In this document: positions 18,637 through 27,420 of the stretch, in pieces
Layout: the number at the start of each line of letters is the position of its first letter
How positions within the stretch are numbered: position 1 is the stretch's first letter
Source of the DNA: Schlegelella aquatica
GTDB lineage: Bacteria; Pseudomonadota; Gammaproteobacteria; Burkholderiales; Burkholderiaceae_C
Reading direction: 5' to 3'
Assembly (NCBI RefSeq): GCF_026013905.1
Contig: NZ_CP110257.1
Coordinates: 1-64,000, forward strand
Length of the DNA: 64,000 nt
Notes under the pieces: model-generated
The model's input: the letters and a program-made list of their open reading frames with translations, nothing else
Told to the model about the DNA's origin: nothing
Database searches by the model: none
Translations under genes and position numbers: made by a program

Positions 18637-19890
18637 TCAGCCCTTCAGAAGATCCAGCAGCGTGCGTGCCACCACTTTCGTCGCGCGGCGCAGGTCCTCG
18701 AGCACGAGGTGCTCGTCGGCGCGCTTGGCGTTGCTCTCTCGCACGGTGCGGGGCCCGGCGCCGTAGATCGCGGCGGGGATGCCGCGCGCGCCGAAGAGGC
18801 GCACGTCGGTGTAGAGCGGCGTGCCCGAGGTGGGGATGGGTTCGCCGAAGACCGCCTGCCCGTGCCGCTGCAGGGCCTGCACCAGCGGCGCGTTGCGCGC
18901 GTCGGGCTTCCACGCCTGGGCGAGCAGCAGGCGCTCGATCTCCACCGTCAGGCCCGGCACGCCGGCGGCCGCGTCGGCAATCACGCGGCGCAGGTCGGCT
19001 TCGACCTCGGCCGGGTCTTCTTCGGGAATCATGCGCCGGTCGAGCTTGAACACCACCTTGCCGGGCACGACGTTGGTGTTGGTGCCGCCTTCGATGCGGC
19101 CGACGTTGAGGTAGGGGCAGGTGATGCCGGGCACTTGCGAGCGCACGGCCTTGTAGCGCTCGTTTTGTGCATAGAGCGCGTTGAGGATGCGCACGGCGCC
19201 TTGCAAGGCGTCGACGCCGGTGTCGGGGATGGCCGCGTGCGCCATCACGCCGTGGACCGTCACTTCCATTTGCAGGCAGCCGTTGTGCGCGGTGACCACC
19301 TGGTAGCTGAAGCCGGCGGCCACGAGGTAGTCGGGCCGCGTGAGGCCGTGGTCGAGCAGCCAGCCGGGGCCGAGTTCGCCGCCGAATTCCTCGTCGTAGG
19401 TGAAGAGCAGTTCGACGCCGCCCGCCAGCGGCGCGCCCAGCGATTCGAGCGCGCGCAGCGCGAAGGTGTAGGTGGCGAAGTCGCTCTTGCTCACCGCCGC
19501 CGCGCGCCCGTAGAGCTTGCCGTCGACCACCTCGCCGCCGTAGGGGTCGCGCGTCCAGCCTTCGCCGGGCGGCACGACGTCGCCGTGGGCATTGAGCGCG
19601 ACGAGGGGGCCGCCTTCGGTGTAGCGGCGCCGCACGACGAGGTTGGTGATCGACCGCAGGCCGCGGGCGCGCACCGCCTCGGCGGGCACGGGGTGCTTCT
19701 CGGCCGCCAGGCCGAAGCTCTCGAGCAGTTCGGCCGTGCGCTCGGCATGCGGCGCGTTGTGGCCGGGCGGCGTGTCGGTGGGCACGCGCACCAGCTCCTG
19801 CAGGAAGCGGACTTCCTCGTCGAAGTGCGCGTCGATCCAGGCGTCCAGCGCGCCGTAGAGGTCGGTGGAGGGGGCGACGGGGGCGTTCAT
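18637..19890 (-). CDS. M20 family amidohydrolase/deacetylase in the ureide operon
   Basis: This 417-residue zinc-dependent M20 enzyme shows LNAHGDVVPPGEGWTRDPYG (metal His and Asp), FTYDEEFGGELG (catalytic Glu pair), and a dimerisation domain with HGVMAHAAIPDTGVDA. The C-terminal SGTPLYTDVRLFGARGIP is also typical. It overlaps the stop of the upstream fused ureide gene (ATGA), so it is the last gene of that operon. The family includes ArgE/DapE-type deacylases. In this context it could act on a ureide or N-carbamoyl compound such as ureidoglycolate, but the substrate is not determinable here. Confidence 0.85.
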   Translation of the reverse strand: MNAPVAPSTDLYGALDAWIDAHFDEEVRFLQELVRVPTDTPPGHNAPHAERTAELLESFGLAAEKHPVPAEAVRARGLRSITNLVVRRRYTEGGPLVALNAHGDVVPPGEGWTRDPYGGEVVDGKLYGRAAAVSKSDFATYTFALRALESLGAPLAGGVELLFTYDEEFGGELGPGWLLDHGLTRPDYLVAAGFSYQVVTAHNGCLQMEVTVHGVMAHAAIPDTGVDALQGAVRILNALYAQNERYKAVRSQVPGITCPYLNVGRIEGGTNTNVVPGKVVFKLDRRMIPEEDPAEVEADLRRVIADAAAGVPGLTVEIERLLLAQAWKPDARNAPLVQALQRHGQAVFGEPIPTSGTPLYTDVRLFGARGIPAAIYGAGPRTVRESNAKRADEHLVLEDLRRATKVVARTLLDLLKG

Positions 19891-21662
19891 GCGTGTTCGG
19901 CCGCGAGTTGTTCGAGCAGGTGCGAGAAGGCCGAGACGGCGAGCTGCGCGTCGTCGGCGGTGATCGTCTCGAGCGGGTTGTGGCTGATGCCGCCGTTGCC
20001 GCCGCGCACGAAGAGCATCGCTTGCGGCATCAGCTCGTGCAGCTTCATCGCGTCGTGGCCAGCGCCGCTGGGCAGGCGGTGCACCGGCAGCCCCAGGGCC
20101 TCGACGGCGCGCTCCCAGCGCGCCTGCCACGCGGGCGCGCTCGGTGCGGCCGAGGCGCGCATCGCCTCCTCCACACGGTGCTGCACGCCGCGCCGCTCGC
20201 AGATGCGCGCGAGTTCGGCCACCACGTCCTGGGCGAGCCGGTCGCGTTGCGCGTCGTTCGGGGCGCGCAGGTCCAGGCTGAAGCGGCAGCGCCCGGGCAC
20301 CACGTTGATCGATCCGTGGGGCACCTCGAGCAGGCCGATCGTGCCGACGGAATCGCCGTCGGCCGCGGCCCGCCGCTCGACGTAGAGCGCGAGCTCGGCC
20401 ACCGCGCAGGCGGCGTCGCGGCGCCGGTCCATCGGGGTGGTGCCGGCGTGGCTGGCCAGGCCCACCACCTCGCCGAGGTAGCGCACGCCGCCGTTGATCG
20501 AGGTGACCACCCCCAATGGCAGGTCGAGTTCGTGCAGCACCGGCCCCTGCTCGATGTGCACCTCGACGAAGCCGAGGTAGTGGGCCGGGTCGCGCCGCAG
20601 TTTGGGGATGTCGTCGAGGCACAGGCCCGCCTGCCGCATGGCCTCGCGCATCGTGATGCCGTCGGCGTCGGCCTGGTCCAGCCAGGCGGAGTCGAACTGC
20701 CCGGTGAGCGCGCTGGAGCCGAGGAAGGTGGCCTTGTAGCGCTGGCCTTCTTCCTCGGCGAAGCCGACCACCTCGATGCCGAACGGCAGCCGGCGCCCGG
20801 CGCGGTGCAGCGCCTGCACGCAGGCCATCGGCACGAAGATGCCCAGGCGGCCGTCGTACTTGCCGGCGTTGCGCACGGTGTCGTAGTGGCTGCCGGTGAG
20901 CAGGCGCGGCGCGCCCGGGCGGCTGGCGTGATAGCGGCCGACCACGTTGCCCACCGCGTCGATCTCCACCTCGTCGAAGCCGCAGTCGGCCTTCATCCAG
21001 TGCGCCAGGCGCTGCGCGCAAGCCCGGTGGGCCTCGGTGAGGTAGGTGACGGTGAGCTGGCCGGTGCCTTCGCAGCCCCGGTCGGTGTGCTGCGCGAGCT
21101 GCTCGGCCCAGTCCCACACCTGCTCGCCTTCGCGGGGCGCGAAGCCGAACTTGTCGTTGAGGCGCAGTTCCGCAATGCGGTGGATCTGGCGCAGCGCCTC
21201 GGCGAACTCGACGTCGGGGTGATGGGCGAGCCGGCGCTCGAACGTGGCGATGATCTCCTGCCGCGCCAGGCCGGTGCCGCGTGGGCCGCGCACCGCGAGG
21301 ATGAACGGGAAGCCGAACTTGGCGTTGTACTCGGCGTTGAGCCGCTGCAGCGTGGCGAACTCCTCGGGCGTGCAGTGCGCAAGCCCGGCGCGCGACTGCT
21401 CGCCGGTGGACTCGGCGGTGAGCTCGCCCGCGATCGCCGCCTTGCCCGCGAGTTCGGGGTGGGCGCGAATGAGCGCGAGCTGGCGCTGGCGGCCAGCCTC
21501 ACGCACGACCTCGGCCATCGCGCGCTTCAAGTGCGCGAGCGACTTGAACGGCCGCCGGGCGCATGCCCCCTCGGCCACCCAGGGCGAGTGCTCGTAGATG
21601 CCTTCCAGCAGCCGGACGAACTCGTCCGGCGCGCAGGCGTTGAGTCGATCGAGCGTGAGCAT
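19887..21662 (-). CDS. uraD-allC: bifunctional OHCU decarboxylase / allantoate amidohydrolase
   Basis: This 591-residue fusion combines two steps of urate breakdown. Residues about 1-165 are UraD, which turns 2-oxo-4-hydroxy-4-carboxy-5-ureidoimidazoline into S-allantoin; RAHPELAGKAA carries the catalytic His. Residues about 175-591 are an M20-type allantoate amidohydrolase with GSHYDTVRNAGKYDGRLG, VGFAEEEGQRY and GLASHAGTTPMDRRRDA. The start at 21662 leaves 2 bases to the puuE stop, and the downstream M20 gene overlaps by 4. The two activities are not consecutive; PuuE acts between them. Confidence 0.92.
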   Translation of the reverse strand: MLTLDRLNACAPDEFVRLLEGIYEHSPWVAEGACARRPFKSLAHLKRAMAEVVREAGRQRQLALIRAHPELAGKAAIAGELTAESTGEQSRAGLAHCTPEEFATLQRLNAEYNAKFGFPFILAVRGPRGTGLARQEIIATFERRLAHHPDVEFAEALRQIHRIAELRLNDKFGFAPREGEQVWDWAEQLAQHTDRGCEGTGQLTVTYLTEAHRACAQRLAHWMKADCGFDEVEIDAVGNVVGRYHASRPGAPRLLTGSHYDTVRNAGKYDGRLGIFVPMACVQALHRAGRRLPFGIEVVGFAEEEGQRYKATFLGSSALTGQFDSAWLDQADADGITMREAMRQAGLCLDDIPKLRRDPAHYLGFVEVHIEQGPVLHELDLPLGVVTSINGGVRYLGEVVGLASHAGTTPMDRRRDAACAVAELALYVERRAAADGDSVGTIGLLEVPHGSINVVPGRCRFSLDLRAPNDAQRDRLAQDVVAELARICERRGVQHRVEEAMRASAAPSAPAWQARWERAVEALGLPVHRLPSGAGHDAMKLHELMPQAMLFVRGGNGGISHNPLETITADDAQLAVSAFSHLLEQLAAEHA

Positions 21663-21664
21663 CG

Positions 21665-22636
21665 TCACTCCCAGACGAAGGCCGTGGCCGCATCGAACGG
21701 ATGCACCTGCTTCCAGTGCCGTGCGATGTCGATGCGCCGGGTGATCCACACGCGGTCGTGCGACTGGATGTGGTCGAGAAACCGCTGCAGGGCGCGCAGG
21801 CGGCCGGGGCGGCCGAGCAGGCGGCAGTGCATGCCGACGCTCATCATCGCCGGCCGCTCGTCGCCTTCGGCCCACAGCACGTCGAACGCGTCGCGCAGGT
21901 ACTGGAAGAACGGGTCGCCGTGCGAGAAGCCTTGCGGCAGCGCGAAGCGCATGTCGTTGCAGTCCAGCGTGTACGGCACCACCAGGTGCGGCACCAGCTG
22001 CCCGTCGGTGCGTCGCACCTGCAGCCAGAAGGGCAGGTCGTCGCCGTAGTAGTCGCTGTCGTACTCGAAGCCGCCCAGGTCGGCCACGAGCCGGCGCGTG
22101 TTCGGGCTGTCGCGGCCGGTGTACCAGCCCACGCCGTGCACGGCCCCGGGGTCGCCCCGGCGCTGGCCCGTGAGCCGCTCGATGATCTCCAGGCCGCGTG
22201 CCATGTGCTCGCGCTCGGTGGCCTCGTCGATGGTCTGGTAGTGGATCCAGCGCCAGCCGTGGCAGGCGATCTCGTGCCCCAGCTCGACGAAGGCGGCGGT
22301 CACCTCGGGGCAGCGCTCCAGCGCCATCGACACGCCGAACACCGTGAGCGGCAGGCCCCGCCGCTCGAATTCGCGCAGCAGCCGCCACACGCCCACGCGC
22401 GATCCGTACTCGTAGATGCTCTCCATGCTCAGGTGCCGGGCCGGGTAGGCGGCGGGGTTGAACATCTCGGAGAGGAACTGCTCGCTGGCGGCATCGCCAT
22501 GCAGCACGCTCATCTCGCCGCCCTCCTCGAAATTGAGCACGAACTGCACGGCGACGCGGGCGCGGCCCGGCCATTGCGGGTGGGGCGGGTTGCGGCCGTA
22601 GCCGCGCAGGTCACGGGGGTAGCGGGGGTGGCTCAT
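21665..22636 (-). CDS. puuE: allantoinase PuuE (polysaccharide-deacetylase fold)
   Basis: This 323-residue protein is the metal-independent allantoinase PuuE that opens allantoin to allantoate. It starts with YPRDLRGYGRNPP, then RVAVQFVLNFEEGGE, YEYGSRVGVWRLL, GHEIACHGWRWI and MMSVGMHCRLLGRPGR, all characteristic of the family. It begins 29 bases after the GntR gene stop. Its product is the substrate of the C-terminal half of the next gene. Confidence 0.95.
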   Translation of the reverse strand: MSHPRYPRDLRGYGRNPPHPQWPGRARVAVQFVLNFEEGGEMSVLHGDAASEQFLSEMFNPAAYPARHLSMESIYEYGSRVGVWRLLREFERRGLPLTVFGVSMALERCPEVTAAFVELGHEIACHGWRWIHYQTIDEATEREHMARGLEIIERLTGQRRGDPGAVHGVGWYTGRDSPNTRRLVADLGGFEYDSDYYGDDLPFWLQVRRTDGQLVPHLVVPYTLDCNDMRFALPQGFSHGDPFFQYLRDAFDVLWAEGDERPAMMSVGMHCRLLGRPGRLRALQRFLDHIQSHDRVWITRRIDIARHWKQVHPFDAATAFVWE

Positions 22637-22665
22637 CGGGCGTGCGTCCAGGGTGGAAAGGGCCT

Positions 22666-23499
22666 TCAGCGCGGCTGGAGCACCGCGGCGAGGTCCGGTG
22701 CGCGCGGGTCGAGGCGCAGGTTGCGCTCGACGCTGGCGAGGTGCCGTTCCATCAGGCGCACCGCGGCGCGGGCATCGCGGCGCTCGAGCGCATCGACGAT
22801 CTCGACGTGCTCCTGCTGGGAATGCTCGGCCGAGTGCGAGGACTGGTACATCAGCGAGATCAGCGACGAGCGCTTGAGCAGGTCGGCCAGCAGCTCCGCG
22901 AGCACCTCGTTGCCCAGCAGCCGCGCGAGCACCACGTGGAAGTCCGCCAGCAGCCGCGTGCGGCCGGGCACGTCGATGCGGGCGACCGCCGCGCGCTCGT
23001 CCTTCAGGTGCTGCCGCAGCTGCGCCACCTGCGCATCGGTGATGCGCGCGGCCAGTTGCCGGACCATCGCGCTTTCCAGCATGCGGCGCACCTCGAACAC
23101 CTGGCGCGCCTCCTCGACGCTCGGCATCGCGACGAAGGCCCCGCGCGCCGGCTCGAGCGTGACGAGCCGGTCGCGGCTCAACTGGTTGAGCGCCTGCCGC
23201 ACGACGGTGCGCGAGACGGCGAAGATGTCGGCGATCTGCTGCTCCACGAGCTTGGTGCCCGGCATCAGCCGCCGCTCGACGATCGCATCGGTGACGGCCT
23301 GGACGATGCGGGCCGTCGCGCTGCCGGGGGCGGCGCCGGGCGCGAGCGCCGCCGCCGCGCGCCGTGTGTCGGCCGGCGCGGCCGAGGCGGGCACGGCCAG
23401 CCGCAGGTGAGCGGCCCGGGCCTCGGCCGCCGGGGCGGGCGGGGGCCGGCGAGAGGACGTCGCAGGAGCGGCCTTCGGGGGCAAGGTCGGGCGGGGCAT
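22666..23499 (-). CDS. GntR family regulator of the purine/ureide genes
   Basis: This 277-residue FadR-type GntR regulator has an Ala/Pro-rich leader of about 65 residues, a winged helix (ATARIVQAVTDAIVERRLMPG, IADIFAVSRTVVRQALNQL, LVTLEPARGAFVA) and a helical ligand domain (VFEVRRMLESAMVRQLA and the FHVVLARLLGN metal-site region). It is the first gene of the minus-strand ureide operon and divergent from uraH. A perfect palindrome at 23526-23539 in the shared promoter region is the likely operator. Confidence 0.88.
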   Translation of the reverse strand: MPRPTLPPKAAPATSSRRPPPAPAAEARAAHLRLAVPASAAPADTRRAAAALAPGAAPGSATARIVQAVTDAIVERRLMPGTKLVEQQIADIFAVSRTVVRQALNQLSRDRLVTLEPARGAFVAMPSVEEARQVFEVRRMLESAMVRQLAARITDAQVAQLRQHLKDERAAVARIDVPGRTRLLADFHVVLARLLGNEVLAELLADLLKRSSLISLMYQSSHSAEHSQQEHVEIVDALERRDARAAVRLMERHLASVERNLRLDPRAPDLAAVLQPR

Positions 23500-23525
23500 G
23501 GCGGCAACGGCGAAATTGAATGCCA

Positions 23526-23539
23526 AAGTGTATACACTT
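23526..23539. promoter_or_regulatory. palindromic operator between gntR and uraH
   Basis: AAGTGTATACACTT is a perfect 14-base palindrome. It lies 27 bases from the GntR start on one side and 24 bases from the uraH start on the other. A TGTATACA core is a common GntR/FadR-type operator shape. One site can control both divergent operons. Confidence 0.8.
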
Positions 23540-23562
23540 CGGCGGATCGCAAGGAGATGCCC

Positions 23563-23922
23563 ATGGGTCGCTTGACTACGCATGTGCTGGACACCGCGCA
23601 CGGCTGTCCGGCCGCCGGCATGAAGGTCACGCTGCAGAAGGTCGGCGCCGACGGGCATGCCCAGACGGTGAAGACCGTCACCCTCGACAGCGACGGCCGC
23701 ACCGGCGGCGCGCCGCTGTTGGGCCCCGACGAGATGGCGGTGGGCCGGTGGCGGCTGCTGTTCGAGGTGGCGCCCTACTTCCGCGCGAAGGGCGTGAGCC
23801 TGCCCGAGCCGGCCTTCATCGACACCGTGACGCTGGACTTCGGCATTGCCGATGCGCAGGCCCACTACCACGTGCCGCTGCTCGTGAGCCCCTGGAGCTA
23901 CGGCACCTATCGCGGCTCCTGA
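23563..23922 (+). CDS. uraH: hydroxyisourate hydrolase
   Basis: This 119-residue transthyretin-like protein converts 5-hydroxyisourate to OHCU. It starts MGRLTTHVLDTAHGCPAAGM and ends in SPWSYGTYRGS, the diagnostic C-terminal YRGS. Two ATGs are close together; AAGGAG (23551-23556) abuts the first (23557) and is correctly spaced for the second (23563), so the second is chosen. It lies 39 bases before puuD, which makes its substrate. Confidence 0.96.
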   Translation: MGRLTTHVLDTAHGCPAAGMKVTLQKVGADGHAQTVKTVTLDSDGRTGGAPLLGPDEMAVGRWRLLFEVAPYFRAKGVSLPEPAFIDTVTLDFGIADAQAHYHVPLLVSPWSYGTYRGS

Positions 23923-23961
23923 GCGGGCCCCCTTCTTCCCCGATCGCCCCGACCCCCTGCG

Positions 23962-25173
23962 ATGGACACCGCCTACCTGCTCGATTGGGCCAACCTGCTG
24001 CTGCGCTGGGCCCATGTCATCACCGCGATCGCCTGGATCGGCGCCTCGTTCTACTTCGTGATGCTGGACAACAGCCTCACGCCGCCGACGCACGATGACC
24101 TCAAAGCCAAAGGCGTGGACGGCGAGATGTGGGCCGTGCATGGCGGGGGCTTCTACCACTCCAACAAGTACATGGTGGCCCCGCGCTGGCTGCCGCTGCC
24201 CGACAAGCTCCACTGGTCGTACTGGGAGAGCTATTCCACCTGGCTCACCGGCTTCGGCCTTTTCACGGTGCTGTACCTCTTCAACGCCGGCACGTTCCTC
24301 GTGGACAAGAGCGTGCACGACTGGTCGCCGGCGGCGGCCGCCGTCGCTTCGCTCGGCTTCCTCGTGGCCTTTTGGCTGGTGTACGACGCGATCTGCCGCA
24401 CCTTCGGGCAGCGGCCTCGGGGCGACCTCGTCGTCGGCGTGCTGGTGTCCGCCTTCGTGGTGTTCGCCTCGTGGCTGGCCTGCCAGCTCTTCGCGGGGCG
24501 CGCGGCCTTCTTGCTCGTGGGCGCGATGCTCGCCACCGCGATGAGCGCCAACGTGTTCTTCTGGATCATCCCCGGCCAGCGCAAGGTAGTGGCGGCACTG
24601 CGCGCCGGCCAGCAGCCCGACCCGTTGCACGGCCAGCGCGGCAAGCAACGCAGCGTGCACAACACCTACTTCACGCTGCCGGTGCTGATCGCGATGCTGT
24701 CCAACCACTATGGCTGGCTCTACAGCGGGCCGCACAACTGGCTGGTGCTGGTGCTGCTGATGCTCGCCGGTGCGTTGATCCGCCACAGCTTCGTCGCGCG
24801 CCACAAGGCGCACGTGCAGGGCAAGCGCACGCCGTGGGAGCACGCGCTCGTCGGCACCGCGGTGCTGGTCGGGCTGGCGCTGTGGCTCGCGCCCGCGCCG
24901 CAGGCCCCGGCGCCCGCACAGGCCCAGCGGCCGGTGCGCTTTGCCGAGGTGCAGGCGGTGGTGGCGCAGCGCTGCGCGATGTGCCACAACGCCCAGCTCG
25001 CGCAGAAGAACGTGGCCCTGCACACGCCGCAGTTGATCCGTCAGCACGCGCAGGCCGTGTATCAGCAAGTGGCCGTGCTCAAGCTCATGCCCCTCAACAA
25101 CGCGACGCAGATCACCGAGGACGAGCGGGCCTTGATCAAGCGGTGGTTCGAGGCCGGCGCACCGGCGAACTAG
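23962..25173 (+). CDS. puuD: membrane urate hydroxylase PuuD with cytochrome c domain
   Basis: This 403-residue protein oxidises urate to 5-hydroxyisourate in place of a soluble uricase. The first 310 residues are an eight- or nine-span membrane domain containing ITAIAWIGASFYFVMLDN, GGGFYHSNKY and HWSYWESYSTWLTGFGLF. The C-terminal domain has a c-type haem motif CAMCH near residue 338 and a possible axial Met in LKLMPLNNATQ, so electrons should pass to the respiratory chain. It is cotranscribed with uraH. Xanthine dehydrogenase genes are not in the window. Confidence 0.95.
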   Translation: MDTAYLLDWANLLLRWAHVITAIAWIGASFYFVMLDNSLTPPTHDDLKAKGVDGEMWAVHGGGFYHSNKYMVAPRWLPLPDKLHWSYWESYSTWLTGFGLFTVLYLFNAGTFLVDKSVHDWSPAAAAVASLGFLVAFWLVYDAICRTFGQRPRGDLVVGVLVSAFVVFASWLACQLFAGRAAFLLVGAMLATAMSANVFFWIIPGQRKVVAALRAGQQPDPLHGQRGKQRSVHNTYFTLPVLIAMLSNHYGWLYSGPHNWLVLVLLMLAGALIRHSFVARHKAHVQGKRTPWEHALVGTAVLVGLALWLAPAPQAPAPAQAQRPVRFAEVQAVVAQRCAMCHNAQLAQKNVALHTPQLIRQHAQAVYQQVAVLKLMPLNNATQITEDERALIKRWFEAGAPAN

Positions 25174-25186
25174 CGGCTGCCGCCTC

Positions 25187-27322
25187 TCAAGGAAGCCACA
25201 TCGCCGCCGCCGCGACACCGAGCCCGGCGAGCGCCAGCGCGCCCACGGCCCAGGCCCGTGCCCAGGCGGCCGGGGGCGCGTCCAGCGCGGGCGCACGGCG
25301 GCGGGCGCCGCGCGGCAGGCGCGCCGTGCGCGAGACCACGCGGCCCATCGGCACATTGAGGCGCAGCCGGCCGTTGATGGCCCAGCCGCTCGCGTCGAGG
25401 ATCGGGGCGAGGCTGCGTTGTCGCAGCTTGAGCCACGCGATCAACATGCTCGGGCCCGAGATCGCCAGGATCAAGCCGAGCACGCCGACCGGGATCCACC
25501 AGCCCAGCTCGATGAAGCGCGTGACGAGGGCGACGAGCACCGTGCTGATACTGCCCAACGCGACGCCCAGTGCCGCGACCGTGCCCACGTCCACACGGCG
25601 CTTCAGCGCAGCGGGCGGGGCGCCGGGCTTGGCGCCTTGGTCGAGCGTCGCCACGCCGGTGGCCGCCGCGCTCAGGCGCTCCTGCACGCGCTTCTCGCCG
25701 GCTGCCGCGCGCTTGGCCACCTGCTCCTCCACCAGGCGCAGGAACTTCTTGTACGGCGCCAGAAAAGCCTGCCTCACGCTCAGCGGGTTCTCGATCACCT
25801 TGGTGATCGTCGCGTCCCAGTCGAGGCCGTCGTTGTCGTAGAAGACGCCGTTGCGCCCGACGAGCAGGAAGTCCGCGTCGCCGGCCGTGAAGGCGACGGC
25901 GATGGTGCGCTTGTGCGCGCCGCGGCGGCACTCGCAGTAGGCGAGGTACGCCTTGGCCAGCCCGGCGAGCGTGGCGTGGCGTGCGGGGTCGGACACGTCC
26001 ACCGCGAGGTCGCAGCGCCGCGCGTCGAGGTAGAGCGTGCCGGCCTCGAAGATCGCGCCGCGGCGGCTGTAGAAGTCGCGGAACGAGACGAAGTTGTGCA
26101 GCAGCCTGAGCAGGTCGCGCTGCAGGCGCAGCGTCTTCTCGAGATCGACCAGCCGGTCGTGCTGCGGGGCGGCGGCGCGGTCGTCCTCGATCAGCTGCAC
26201 CAGGCGCTCGCGCAGTTCGGGGCGGCGCAGCACGTCGTCGATGCGGGCGGTGCCCAGCACGTCCAGCGGCGCGCCGGGCTTGCCCTCCAGCCAGCGGCGC
26301 CAGGGCGCGAGCCGTCGATCGAGCTCGTGCCATTCGGCTTCGGTGAGTCGCTCGCGCGAGCCGCCGAGCAGCGGCTCGACCACCTGCGTGCGCAAGGCGT
26401 CGAGCGCGTCGGCCCACGCGGGGTTGACCGCCTCGCGCACGAGCGGCAGCGGCCGGCCGGGGGCCGCCACCGCCAGCGGCAGCTCGGCCAGCGCAGCCGC
26501 CTGGGGCGTGAGCCGGGCGGCCGCCAGCGCGCGGTACTGCTCGGGCGTCGGGTTCATCGCGCCCACGGCCGCCGGGTCGTATGCTGCGAGCCGGCAGCGG
26601 GTGAAGTAGTCCTCGATCTTGGGGCGGATGCGCGCGAGCGTGGCGGCCGCCTCTTCGGTGTGCGGGCCCAGCACCTGCGCCTGCGGCCCCGGCCGCTGGG
26701 CCCGCCACGCGACCCAGGCCTCGGCGTCGCGGAAGAACGCCTCCACGCGCGACAGGTCGACGCCCGGCTCGCCGCTGCGGTCCGTCGTGCTGCCGTGCGT
26801 GCGCTGAATGTCGCGGATCAGTTGCGCGAGGTCTTCGTCGTCGGCGGCGCTCGCCGGCACCACGCCGTCGCCGTTGGCGCGCTGCCGGTGGACGTTGCGC
26901 AGCCGCTCCAGCACGTCGTCCAGCCCCACCTCGGGGGCCGACGGCCGGCCCGCCAGTTCGAGCGTGCGCCGGGCCTCGTCGCGCAGGGCCCGGCCCGCGG
27001 CGGTGTCGTCGCGCAGCGCGTCCAGCGGCAGGCGATCGGTGCCGAGCAGCAGGCGGTCGGCGTCCTTCAGGCGCTCGCGCATCCACTGCGTGGCCGCGAG
27101 CACCTCCGGCGGGCGGATGCGGCCGTCGCCGTCGGTGTCGAGGAGGTCGAGCGTGCGGTCGTCGAGCGCCAGCCCCCGGGTCGGGCAGGCGAGTGCGGCC
27201 CACAAGGTCTGGTCCAGCTCGTCCAGACGGAGGATGTCGGCGCCCGAGCGAAAGACGACCTGGTCCATGCCCCCGGCGCGTTCGAATTGCCAACGGTGCG
27301 GCGTGTCTGTCGATGTCTTCAT
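25187..27322 (-). CDS. large EF-hand protein with C-terminal membrane spans, unknown function
   Basis: This 711-residue protein has a textbook EF-hand loop at residues 62-73 (DTDGDGRIRPPE) and a degenerate second loop (NGDGVVPASAADDE). A long soluble middle follows with no recognised domain, and near the C-terminus there are two adjacent hydrophobic spans (VAALGVALGSISTVLVALV, then GWWIPVGVLGLILAISG). A final hydrophobic stretch ends in WLP. There is no signal peptide. The start at 27322 is chosen over an upstream in-frame one that runs into the nsrR promoter. It stands alone, convergent with puuD. I do not recognise the family; calcium dependence is inferred only. Confidence 0.75.
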   Translation of the reverse strand: MKTSTDTPHRWQFERAGGMDQVVFRSGADILRLDELDQTLWAALACPTRGLALDDRTLDLLDTDGDGRIRPPEVLAATQWMRERLKDADRLLLGTDRLPLDALRDDTAAGRALRDEARRTLELAGRPSAPEVGLDDVLERLRNVHRQRANGDGVVPASAADDEDLAQLIRDIQRTHGSTTDRSGEPGVDLSRVEAFFRDAEAWVAWRAQRPGPQAQVLGPHTEEAAATLARIRPKIEDYFTRCRLAAYDPAAVGAMNPTPEQYRALAAARLTPQAAALAELPLAVAAPGRPLPLVREAVNPAWADALDALRTQVVEPLLGGSRERLTEAEWHELDRRLAPWRRWLEGKPGAPLDVLGTARIDDVLRRPELRERLVQLIEDDRAAAPQHDRLVDLEKTLRLQRDLLRLLHNFVSFRDFYSRRGAIFEAGTLYLDARRCDLAVDVSDPARHATLAGLAKAYLAYCECRRGAHKRTIAVAFTAGDADFLLVGRNGVFYDNDGLDWDATITKVIENPLSVRQAFLAPYKKFLRLVEEQVAKRAAAGEKRVQERLSAAATGVATLDQGAKPGAPPAALKRRVDVGTVAALGVALGSISTVLVALVTRFIELGWWIPVGVLGLILAISGPSMLIAWLKLRQRSLAPILDASGWAINGRLRLNVPMGRVVSRTARLPRGARRRAPALDAPPAAWARAWAVGALALAGLGVAAAAMWLP

Positions 27323-27380
27323 GCGCCCAGGCCGGAGGCATTCTTCGTGCCTGCGGCGCGCGCGCAGGTACGGGTGAGTT

Positions 27381-27403
27381 AGAATGTATGCGCCGCACAT
27401 CTT
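27381..27403 (+). promoter_or_regulatory. candidate NsrR autoregulatory site
   Basis: AGAATGTATG and CACATCTT form an imperfect inverted repeat with NsrR-like half sites (consensus near AAGATGTAT). It lies 18 bases before the nsrR start, in the gap shared with the EF-hand gene. The symmetry is imperfect, so this is tentative. Confidence 0.4.
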
Positions 27404-27420
27404 TTCGCCGAGCCCCCGCC

